A stretch of 64,000 nucleotides of DNA from Paenibacillus sp. PastM-3 (GTDB taxonomy: Bacteria; Bacillota; Bacilli; Paenibacillales; Paenibacillaceae): contig NZ_JARXXP010000024.1 of NCBI RefSeq assembly GCF_029893965.1, positions 1 to 64,000 on the forward strand, written 5' to 3'. The translations under genes were made by a program, and so were the position numbers. Below the pieces are notes generated by a model, which did no database searches, was not told the origin of the DNA, and worked only from the letters and a program-made list of their open reading frames with translations. Below, piece after piece: positions 17,291 through 24,288 of the stretch (positions are counted from its first letter, which is position 1; every line of letters begins with the position of its first letter).

Positions 17291-17977
17291 TTAGTCACCT
17301 CTTAGAATGTAACCGGCTCCCCGGATCGTCTGAATTAACCGTTTGCCGCCGTGCTCCTCCGTCTTCTGGCGCAGCATGGCGATATATACCTCAAGCACAT
17401 TGGATTCCCCGCTGTAGTCATAACCCCAGATTTTATCCATAATGAGGTCACGGGAGAGCACACGCTTCGGGTTCTGCATGAACAGGTGCAGCAGCTCGAA
17501 CTCCTTGGCGGTCAGCTCCAGACGTTTACCTGCACGTGTCACTTCTCGTGAATCCACATCCAGTGTGATATCTTCATACGCTACTGTCTGATCAGGTGTT
17601 CCGCTCTGCTCGCTCTTACGGCGAAGCAGGGCACGCACACGGGCCAGCAGCTCCTCAAGCGCAAATGGCTTAACCAGATAATCGTCCGCTCCGAGATCCA
17701 GCCCTTTAACCCGGTGCTCAATTTCATCTTTAGCCGTAAGCATCAGCACCGGGACAGTGCTCCCCCCTTCACGCATCCGCCGGCAGACCTCAAAGCCGTC
17801 CACCTGGGGCATCATCACATCCAGTACAACCACATCGGGGTCACCGGTCAGTATTGCGCGCAGTCCGTCCGCTCCGTTGGAGGCTGTCTTTACATCATAG
17901 CCTTCAAAGGCAAGGCCGCGGCGCAGCATGGAAGTAATCTTTTCATCATCATCAATAATTAAAATATTCGGTCGCAT
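17291..17977 (-). CDS. OmpR/PhoB-family response regulator
   Basis: This 228-residue regulator has a receiver domain with acidic pair D10/D11 and phosphoacceptor D53 (VVVLDVMMPQVDGFEV), then a winged-helix effector domain ending TIRGAGYILRGD. It is followed one base later by its kinase and preceded by htrA, from which a long hairpin separates it. By gene order it probably controls htrA and itself. CssR or MprA would be the nearest functional models, but orthology was not tested. Confidence 0.92.
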   Translation of the reverse strand: MRPNILIIDDDEKITSMLRRGLAFEGYDVKTASNGADGLRAILTGDPDVVVLDVMMPQVDGFEVCRRMREGGSTVPVLMLTAKDEIEHRVKGLDLGADDYLVKPFALEELLARVRALLRRKSEQSGTPDQTVAYEDITLDVDSREVTRAGKRLELTAKEFELLHLFMQNPKRVLSRDLIMDKIWGYDYSGESNVLEVYIAMLRQKTEEHGGKRLIQTIRGAGYILRGD

Positions 17978-18051
17978 CAGGCAGCCCCCATTGTCCAGTT
18001 CGTTTTGTCTCTATTGTAGCATGAATGTACGGTTTCACGTCCAGCAGCAGC

Positions 18052-18081
18052 ACAAACGGAAGGGGTGCCCCTTCCGTTTGT
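18052..18081 (-). terminator. Perfect 14-bp hairpin between htrA and the regulator gene
   Basis: ACAAACGGAAGGGG (18052-18065) pairs with CCCCTTCCGTTTGT (18068-18081). There is no real T run after it on the minus strand. It may be a weak terminator or an mRNA-processing or stability element that lowers regulator expression relative to htrA. Confidence 0.55.
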
Positions 18082-18099
18082 CAATACCGTCCGGTGTGA

Positions 18100-19740
18100 T
18101 TACTGCTGCTGGGTTTGGGTGGTATCAAAATCATTTTTGTTGCCGATTGTCACAGGCAGTTCCAGCGTTTTGCCGTCACGGACAACATTCAGTGTAACCT
18201 TGTCACCGACCTTCAGGGATTGAATATAAGTGATCAGCTCCTGGCTGGTCGCATACTTCGTGCCGTTCACACCTGTAATGATATCGTACGGACGCAGGTC
18301 TGCAGTGTAGGCAGGGGATTTGAATACAATCTCAGCGACTACAGAGCCTTCGGTAATGTCAGTACCCATCTGCTGTGCAACCTGGTCAGTAATCGTCATC
18401 AGCGATGCACCGATAAATGGAACCGGCTCCTTAGGGATTTCCTGGTTGGCTTCCAGTTTGTCTACTACCTCTTTAATGGTATTTACTGCGATCGCAAAAC
18501 CGATACCCTGGGAATCCGTGCTGACTGCCACGTTCATCCCGATCACTTCACCGTTCAGGTTAAGCAGCGGGCCGCCGGAGTTCCCCGGATTGATCGAAGC
18601 ATCGGTCTGCAGCAGGTTTTTGTAATTACGGGTGCCGCTGCCGTCTTCTTCGTTAATATCGATACTGCGTCCTTTCGCACTCAATACACCGGCTGTAACC
18701 GTATGATCAAAGCCTTGCGGGTTACCGATCGCCACAACCTCGGAACCGACCTTGAGGCTGTCGGAATCACCAAGCGCGACTGTAGGGAAGTCAGCACCTT
18801 CAATTTTCAGAACGGCAAGATCCAGGTCTTTGCTGGAACCGAGCAGCTTAGCCTCATATGGCTTGGTTGTTCCGTCAACCGTAACCTGAATAACGTCTGC
18901 ACCTTCAACAACGTGCTGGTTGGTCAGAATGTAACCGGAGGATTCATAGATGAAGCCTGTTCCGATTCCATAAGGAGTGAGCTGCGAATCCGAATTGCTG
19001 CCTGACTCCGACTGCGAATTACGGTCTGTTCCGGAGGAGCCCCCGAACTGGTCACCGAAGAAGAACTGCGAGAACGGGTCACTCATATTCGGATTGGACG
19101 ATGAGCTTCTGCTCGAGCTTTTCACCAGTGTTTCAATCTTCACGACAGCGGGACCGACCGCATCAACCACGTTGGATACATCCGTTGTGCCGGTAAGCAG
19201 CGAGGTTGTCGAGGTGGATGGTGTCACACTCGCGCTGCCGACAGCCGATTTAGCCGTTGTACTTGCCACCGATGCTGTTGTTTCCTGGCCGCCGGTGAAC
19301 CAGTTCCCCCGGTCTGCCGCAAACATTGAACCGGACAATACGATCATCCCGGCCAGGAAGGAGAGCAGCACTGCTTTTACTGGTTTCTTAGGCTTGCTGT
19401 TGTACTGCCAGCCGTTTCCGCTATCCGGACCGTTTCCGCTGCCGCCCCGTCCGCCGTTACCGTCAAAGCCGGTGGTGCGGAGCGAGGTGCTGTAAGGAAG
19501 CTGCTTGACCGGCTGCGGAGCAGTAACCTCTACACGCTCAGGTTCACGGCGGTTGTAATGCTCACTGTTATCCTGATTGGCGTCCTCATTGTTAATGGAT
19601 TTAAAAGGTCCGTACGAGTAGTAGTAGGATGATCCGGATTCCGTTGGTTGAGCCTGGCTACGGTTGTCTGCATGATCATTATTATTGCTGCTGGCTGGTT
19701 CGTTATCACGATTAAAGTTGTTATTATTGTTGTTATCCAT
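18100..19740 (-). CDS. htrA: HtrA/DegP-like membrane-anchored serine protease
   Basis: This 546-residue protein has a long asparagine-, serine- and glycine-rich cytoplasmic N-terminus (1-120) and one membrane segment at about 122-141. A low-complexity linker follows, then a trypsin-like domain with triad H276 (NQHVVEG), D307 (DLDLAVLK) and S388 (NPGNSGGP). A single PDZ domain lies at about 440-530 (PAYTADLRPYDIITGVNG). It should degrade or refold damaged proteins at the outer face of the membrane. The two-component pair downstream on the same strand probably regulates it. A small hairpin lies in its leader. The symbol follows B. subtilis; paralogues htrB or yyxA are possible. Confidence 0.9.
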   Translation of the reverse strand: MDNNNNNNFNRDNEPASSNNNDHADNRSQAQPTESGSSYYYSYGPFKSINNEDANQDNSEHYNRREPERVEVTAPQPVKQLPYSTSLRTTGFDGNGGRGGSGNGPDSGNGWQYNSKPKKPVKAVLLSFLAGMIVLSGSMFAADRGNWFTGGQETTASVASTTAKSAVGSASVTPSTSTTSLLTGTTDVSNVVDAVGPAVVKIETLVKSSSRSSSSNPNMSDPFSQFFFGDQFGGSSGTDRNSQSESGSNSDSQLTPYGIGTGFIYESSGYILTNQHVVEGADVIQVTVDGTTKPYEAKLLGSSKDLDLAVLKIEGADFPTVALGDSDSLKVGSEVVAIGNPQGFDHTVTAGVLSAKGRSIDINEEDGSGTRNYKNLLQTDASINPGNSGGPLLNLNGEVIGMNVAVSTDSQGIGFAIAVNTIKEVVDKLEANQEIPKEPVPFIGASLMTITDQVAQQMGTDITEGSVVAEIVFKSPAYTADLRPYDIITGVNGTKYATSQELITYIQSLKVGDKVTLNVVRDGKTLELPVTIGNKNDFDTTQTQQQ

Positions 19741-19758
19741 GTTTACGTTCCTCCCGTG

Positions 19759-19777
19759 CCTTGTCTGTCTGACAAGG
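19759..19777 (-). promoter_or_regulatory. Small hairpin in the htrA leader
   Basis: CCTTGTC and GACAAGG form a perfect 7-bp dyad with a five-base loop. It lies just 5' of the GGGAGG ribosome site of htrA. It could be an operator or could tune translation. Two GTTAA copies spaced about 18 bases apart lie further upstream and could be OmpR-type half-sites. Confidence 0.35.
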
Positions 19778-19884
19778 AGTATTGTGTTTTCTTCTTGTTC
19801 TTATTTTGTACTTTAAACCTTAACTGCACATTAAAAACAATTTAACCAGAGATAAAAGATGATAGAAATTTACTCCGCAAAAGC

Positions 19885-19914
19885 AAAAAATCCCGGTGCT
19901 TATCTGCACCGGGA
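19885..19914. terminator. Terminator between liaR and htrA upstream regions
   Basis: TCCCGGTGC (19891-19899) pairs with GCACCGGGA (19906-19914). Six T residues follow on the minus strand. It ends the liaFSR transcript. Confidence 0.85.
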
Positions 19915-19957
19915 CTTCATTTGGAGTTTAAGATAAATAAAAATATGAAGTTCCCCG

Positions 19958-20611
19958 TTATCCCTGGGCCCAGCCCTTGCGGTGGGCGTAAATGGCCAGC
20001 TGGGTGCGGTCGTCCAGCTCGCATTTCATCAGCAGGTTGCTGACATGCGTCTTAACCGTCTTTATGCTGATATGCAGCTCCTCGCCGATGTCCTTGTTGG
20101 TCTTGCCCTCGGCAATAAGAAGCAGCACCTCCTTTTCACGTTCGGTGAGGCCGGATGAATCTCCCTGAACCGTCCGCTGGCGGATGCCGCGGGTTAATGC
20201 CTGCGACACATCGCCGGTCATGACCGGCATACCGCGGTAGGCCCCCTGCAGGGCGTAAATCAGCTCTTCAGCGGAGACTGTTTTGAGCACATAGCTGACT
20301 GCACCGGCTTCAATCGCATCAACCACCAGATCATCCTCCAGAAAGCTGGTCAGGATGACGATCTTGAGACCGGGGAACTCGGCCAGCACAGCCCTCGTTG
20401 TTTCGGCACCGTTCATCACCGGCATCATCAGATCCATAAGCACCAGATCAGGCAGATTCTCCTGGCCCCAGTCACGCAGCATGTTCAGCGCTTCCGACCC
20501 GTTTCCCGCTTCGCCGACGACCTCAAACAACGGGTCCAGCATCAGATACGTTTTGAGTCCCATCCGCACCATGTCATGATCGTCCACCAGCAGTACTTTT
20601 ATGACACTCAT
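19958..20611 (-). CDS. liaR: LiaR-type NarL-family response regulator
   Basis: This 217-residue regulator has a receiver with D10/D11 and phosphoacceptor D60 (LVLMDLMMPVMNG), and a LuxR-type helix-turn-helix (GLTEREKEVLLLIAEGKTNKDI, about 150-210). It is the last gene of a liaF-liaS-liaR cluster, two bases after liaS. In Bacillus this system responds to lipid II cycle antibiotics and membrane stress. No liaIH-like target operon is adjacent in this window. Confidence 0.92.
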   Translation of the reverse strand: MSVIKVLLVDDHDMVRMGLKTYLMLDPLFEVVGEAGNGSEALNMLRDWGQENLPDLVLMDLMMPVMNGAETTRAVLAEFPGLKIVILTSFLEDDLVVDAIEAGAVSYVLKTVSAEELIYALQGAYRGMPVMTGDVSQALTRGIRQRTVQGDSSGLTEREKEVLLLIAEGKTNKDIGEELHISIKTVKTHVSNLLMKCELDDRTQLAIYAHRKGWAQG

Positions 20612-20613
20612 GT

Positions 20614-21651
20614 CTATTCCTCCTGTTCCTGATTGCCTTGAACAAATTTTGGTATATGTACGCGGATCGTCGTTCCCGCTCCTTTGCGGCTGATGATCTC
20701 CACCTGCCCGCCCAGCTTTTCGGCACGCTCACGCATGGTTGTCAGACCATAGGACCCCTGCTTGTGCTGCACATGCTCAAACCCCTGGCCATCATCGCTG
20801 ATGCTCAGTACGACCTGCCTCGGGGCTTCACGCAGGGACAGGCTGACTACACGCGCACCGGCATGCTTGACGATATTAGCCATTGACTCCTGGATAATCA
20901 GGAACAGCTGGTGTTCAATCGCCTCCGACAGCTCACCCTGCAGCTCCAGCTCCTTGACCCCTTTGAGCCCGTTCTGCCGGCAGTAATCCGGAAACCATTT
21001 CTCCAGCGCCTCGAACAGATTCCTGCCTTCAAGCTCTACCGGTCGCAGCTGTGCAATCAGCGCCCGCATCTGCTTCTGCGCCATTTGCGACATCGTAATC
21101 AGCTGATGCATGACCGTTATTCCCTGCTGCTCATTGCGTTCAAGCACTTTAGGCAGCGATGAAGCGGACATATGGATCGCGAACAGCTGCTGGCTTACCG
21201 TGTCATGCAAATCACGGGCCATCCGCCGGCGTTCCTCCAGTACCGCGCTCTCCGCCGCCTTTTCCTTCTCGATTACTTCCTGTTCGCCGAGACGCTGCAG
21301 AATCTGCATTTTATTTTCAACCGTATCCATCATAATGTTGAACTCATGGTACACTCTGGCAAAGGACTGGTCATCACTCTCCGGCATCCGCACAGAAAGG
21401 TTGCCCTTGGCGACCTGCAGCATGTTCAGATCGAGATGGTCGATCCGCCGCTGGATCCGCTGTCCGGCCATATAGCCGACTACAACGTTAAACAGCACAA
21501 TTCCGAGGATAAGATACAGCCACATGTGGTAATCCACAACTTCAATGTAGCCCAGGCATGTCCCGGCATAGACGAGTCCGGCAGCGACGCCTCCGCTGAG
21601 GAGAAAATAGAGCAGCAGCAGCCATTTGGTATTGCTGAAGATCGTCCCCAT
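20614..21651 (-). CDS. liaS: LiaS-type sensor histidine kinase
   Basis: This 345-residue intramembrane-sensing kinase has two membrane segments (about 10-30 and 43-62) with a very short external loop. A HAMP-like region follows, then a HisKA_3 domain with H149 in RRRMARDLHDTVSQQ and a HATPase domain (NIVKHAGA, DDGQGF, GSYGLTTMRERAEKLGG). The lack of a sensor loop fits signalling through LiaF, encoded three bases upstream. The gene overlaps neither neighbour but has minimal spacing to both. Confidence 0.92.
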   Translation of the reverse strand: MGTIFSNTKWLLLLYFLLSGGVAAGLVYAGTCLGYIEVVDYHMWLYLILGIVLFNVVVGYMAGQRIQRRIDHLDLNMLQVAKGNLSVRMPESDDQSFARVYHEFNIMMDTVENKMQILQRLGEQEVIEKEKAAESAVLEERRRMARDLHDTVSQQLFAIHMSASSLPKVLERNEQQGITVMHQLITMSQMAQKQMRALIAQLRPVELEGRNLFEALEKWFPDYCRQNGLKGVKELELQGELSEAIEHQLFLIIQESMANIVKHAGARVVSLSLREAPRQVVLSISDDGQGFEHVQHKQGSYGLTTMRERAEKLGGQVEIISRKGAGTTIRVHIPKFVQGNQEQEE

Positions 21652-21654
21652 CCT

Positions 21655-22746
21655 TTAGCCCACCGTTTTAACCTTGATATCGCCGATGAAGGCGCTCACG
21701 TTAATCCGGACTTTTTTGCCGGCTTCCTTGTAATAAGGGGTCTTGCACTGCACACTGCTCATAAATCCGCTGCGCGTCTGCTCCAGCACCTGCATATCGC
21801 CGATAAAGGAACTGCTGTTGACCGAAACACCCAGATCCATATCATCCGGAATATAGACTTTAATGTCGCCGACAAAAGCGGATATGTTGATCTTGGTCTC
21901 GCCGTAAGGAATCTGCGCATTGGTCAGATCAAGCACGGTGTCTCCGATGAACTGTGAAATGTTGGTGTGCTTCAGCTGAAAATGCTCCTTGCCCATATGC
22001 ACGTCCCCGATAAAGGCCGAACGGTTGGTCGTTTCCTTATGATTATGGCTATCATGGAACTCCTCATGCCACTCCCCGTGTCTGCGGGCATGGCGTTCCT
22101 GGCGCTCCTGGCGTCTGCGTTCATGGCGGTCCCGGTTCTCCTTCCACCGCGCTTCGGATGCCGATTGAAAATATCCCTTCGGGTCCTGCTCCTGCTCACG
22201 GGCATCCTCTTCATCCTTGGAGAGGTAGTCGTCCCAGTTGCGTTCGCCCGCAGGCTTGCCGAATTTCTGCTCGAACTGTTCATCCAGTGTGGATTCCAGC
22301 GGCTTCGGGGGCGTTACAGGCTCATGAGCACCCGGTCCGGGCGGATAAAAGTCAGGAGGTGACGATGGTGCCGGAGGAACCGGCGGAATATTGCGGCTGC
22401 GCGGTCTGAAGATCACATACAAGCCTCCGCCGATCAGCATTACCGGAAAGAGCAGCTTGAAAAAGTCGCCTGGCGATACATCAAACCAGTACAGATTCCG
22501 TCCCAGAAAATATACCCCGAGCGCGAGGAAGAAAAATCCCCAGAAGGCCGACGAACCCTTTGAACCATTATCATGGGTGGACAAAAAATTCTGCAGCCCC
22601 ATCCAGATCAGGATAAGCGGCCAATAATCCGAAAAAAGTGAACCTATACTGAAATCGGTATATCCCATCTGCCTCAGCAGGAACATCCCGCCGAGTCCAA
22701 TCAGGATCAGTCCGCCGAGAACCTGGCTGGTGAACCTTCGTTTCAT
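21655..22746 (-). CDS. liaF: LiaF-type membrane inhibitor of LiaRS with a charged insert
   Basis: This 363-residue protein has four membrane segments in the first 115 residues. A proline-rich stretch (PPVPPAPSSPPDFYPPGPG) and a long arginine/glutamate/histidine-rich insert (about 160-235) follow. The C-terminal LiaF domain contains five spaced copies of an F(I/V)GD motif (SAFIGDV, QFIGDT, AFVGDI, SFIGDM, AFIGDI), consistent with a stacked beta-repeat. LiaF holds LiaS inactive without stress. The charged insert makes it longer than B. subtilis LiaF (about 240 residues). It is the first gene of the operon, and a palindrome lies in front of it. Confidence 0.88.
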   Translation of the reverse strand: MKRRFTSQVLGGLILIGLGGMFLLRQMGYTDFSIGSLFSDYWPLILIWMGLQNFLSTHDNGSKGSSAFWGFFFLALGVYFLGRNLYWFDVSPGDFFKLLFPVMLIGGGLYVIFRPRSRNIPPVPPAPSSPPDFYPPGPGAHEPVTPPKPLESTLDEQFEQKFGKPAGERNWDDYLSKDEEDAREQEQDPKGYFQSASEARWKENRDRHERRRQERQERHARRHGEWHEEFHDSHNHKETTNRSAFIGDVHMGKEHFQLKHTNISQFIGDTVLDLTNAQIPYGETKINISAFVGDIKVYIPDDMDLGVSVNSSSFIGDMQVLEQTRSGFMSSVQCKTPYYKEAGKKVRINVSAFIGDIKVKTVG

Positions 22747-22794
22747 GCTTCATTTCCCCTTTATGATGTCGTTTTTGCCTTCATGCATACCTTA

Positions 22795-22807
22795 TAGACT
22801 TAGTCTA
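22795..22807. promoter_or_regulatory. Palindrome ahead of liaF, candidate LiaR box
   Basis: TAGACTTAGTCTA is a perfect odd-centred palindrome about 50 bases before the liaF start. The AGACT/AGTCT core resembles the boxes of LiaR, VraR and CesR relatives (AGTC..GACT type). Autoregulation of liaFSR is inferred. Confidence 0.45.
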
Positions 22808-22925
22808 CAGCATTCGGAGGCCAGAGGACAGCGGCGTAAGAAGGAAAGCGGACTCAGTCCCGGGACCGAGCCGCCTGGAATTATAAGGGATATTTGTCCA
22901 TTCGGCGGCAGGTGCCTTTAAAAAC

Positions 22926-22974
22926 GAAAAAGGATTGTCCCGGCGCCCATCCTCTGAGCGTACCGGAACAATCC
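22926..22974 (-). terminator. Terminator of the 44-residue protein gene
   Basis: GGATTGTCCCGG (22932-22943) pairs with CCGGAACAATCC (22963-22974) with one mismatch. TTTTT follows on the minus strand. Confidence 0.85.
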
Positions 22975-23012
22975 AGCTTTAGCATATCGGTTTTGGCCAG
23001 GCATTCACAGCA

Positions 23013-23147
23013 TTACTGCTGCGGTTTTTGCACCGGCTTAACAAATGTACCCTGCTTTGTTGCGCCGTCATTTTCAACAGCAAACTCGGCATTGTATTTT
23101 TCATTCGGTGTTTTGTAGTTTTCCTGTACTTTTGGTTTTTTAGCCAC
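23013..23147 (-). CDS. 44-residue small protein, likely spore-expressed and SASP-like
   Basis: GTG at 23147 follows a very strong GGGGGGTG ribosome site and opens 44 codons to TAA 23015-23013. The product is hydrophilic and lysine-, asparagine- and glutamine-rich. Residues NEKYNAEFAVENDGATKQ echo the YGTEFASETD repeat of gamma-type small acid-soluble spore proteins, but the resemblance is short. A promoter with the sigma-G/F pattern lies 55 bases upstream and a strong terminator follows, so this is a complete, isolated transcription unit. It is probably made in the forespore; its role there is unknown. A real family assignment needs a profile search. Confidence 0.7.
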   Translation of the reverse strand: MAKKPKVQENYKTPNEKYNAEFAVENDGATKQGTFVKPVQKPQQ

Positions 23148-23202
23148 TGGAATTCACCCCCCTGAGTGTTTTCGTTAAGGGCACTCAATGTACCCCAGTC
23201 GA

Positions 23203-23233
23203 TATTATGGCGGGCCAGGGGCTGTCTTATGCA
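23203..23233 (-). promoter_or_regulatory. Candidate forespore (sigma-G/sigma-F) promoter
   Basis: On the minus strand TGCATA (23233-23228), an 18-base spacer and CATAATA (23209-23203) match the sigma-G pattern of -35 GNATR and -10 CATNNTA. No competing sigma-A promoter is evident in the leader. Confidence 0.6.
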
Positions 23234-23282
23234 TGTGCAAGTGAAAAACATCTCAAACCTTCATGCAGGCTGTGGTTCCGCG

Positions 23283-24167
23283 TCAAATGCTTTCCTCCAG
23301 CAGGTCCTGGGGAATCGTTTTGTAGGTCTGAATCGCCTTGCCAAGATCCTTGAGCATGCTCTCAGTGCATTTACCGTTACCGCGTTTAATCAGCTGGACA
23401 ACAACCGTCTTTTTGCCCCATTCCTTGTACACCTGCTTGGTGGTGGCGAAATACAGGTCAATCTTGCGTCCCTTGATTGCAGACCCGGTATCCGCAACGA
23501 TTGCATACCCGTAACCCGGGATATAGAGAATGCTTCCCAGCGGCAGAACCTTTGGGTCGGCGGCAATCGTAGATACTGCATTTTTGTCCCTGCGTACTTT
23601 GACGCCAGAATAGGTGATGCCGTATTGCGGATGCTTGGATGTCTTGCCTGTGGACTCATAGCCTGCAGTATAGCCGGTTGCCGTAACCTTCATTGAAGTG
23701 ATAATCTGCTCCGGCGCCGGTGCAGCAACGGGAACTGAAGCAGGCTGCTTGACAGCCGTATCCGGCTTTTTGGCGGCGGGTGCAGCTGTTGCCTGCGGTG
23801 CCTCTGTTGCCTGCGGTGCCTCTGTTGCCTGCGGTGCCCCTGTTGCTGCCGGCTTCACCCGGGAAGTCCCCCCGAGCTGAGAGGCTCCTGTAAAGTAAGC
23901 CTCCTGCGAGTATACGGTGGCCCGCCCGGTTGTCTGCACCTCCTGCTCCGCGTTTCCGCTAATGCTTGTAAAGAAGGATGAACCCTGTCTATTTTGAAAA
24001 TCATCTGCCTTTATTGTGCCGCTGTTCAACTGGCCAGCAATGTCCGCTGTTCCTCTGGCCAGGGCGTACCCGGTACCCTTGTCCGGATAAGCTCCTGCAG
24101 CAGTAAGAATAAGCACTACCGTAACCATTAGACACCAAAGCCTCTGGCATAAGCCCATTTTGTTCAT
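23283..24167 (-). CDS. Secreted 3D-domain cell-wall protein (MltA/RpfB-fold)
   Basis: This 294-residue protein has a hydrophobic N-terminal export segment (about 9-26, LWCLMVTVVLILTAAGA), a low-complexity region with three APQAT repeats, and a C-terminal 3D domain (about 160-265). The aspartates named in 3D are visible in IVADTGSAIKGRKIDLYF, and VTATGYTAGYESTGKTS opens the domain. 3D domains are compact MltA-like folds found in lytic transglycosylases and resuscitation-promoting factors, so it probably cleaves or binds peptidoglycan outside the cell. GGGGGAGG stands eight bases before the ATG. It resembles YuiC/YocH-type proteins, but LysM domains are absent. Confidence 0.85.
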   Translation of the reverse strand: MNKMGLCQRLWCLMVTVVLILTAAGAYPDKGTGYALARGTADIAGQLNSGTIKADDFQNRQGSSFFTSISGNAEQEVQTTGRATVYSQEAYFTGASQLGGTSRVKPAATGAPQATEAPQATEAPQATAAPAAKKPDTAVKQPASVPVAAPAPEQIITSMKVTATGYTAGYESTGKTSKHPQYGITYSGVKVRRDKNAVSTIAADPKVLPLGSILYIPGYGYAIVADTGSAIKGRKIDLYFATTKQVYKEWGKKTVVVQLIKRGNGKCTESMLKDLGKAIQTYKTIPQDLLEESI

Positions 24168-24288
24168 TTGATAAACCTCCCCCTATTAGCGAAGGTTTCC
24201 CGTTTCACAAAATTTTATACATGAAGCGCTGATAGGCGGCTTCACGAGGCATATGACAGAGACTATGATAGCAGGCTTATCGGCTAAA

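Noticed and set aside
23797..23845. Three near-identical 15-bp units as a possible mobile or regulatory repeat
   Set aside because: They encode the APQATE linker of the 3D-domain protein in frame. This is ordinary linker expansion.
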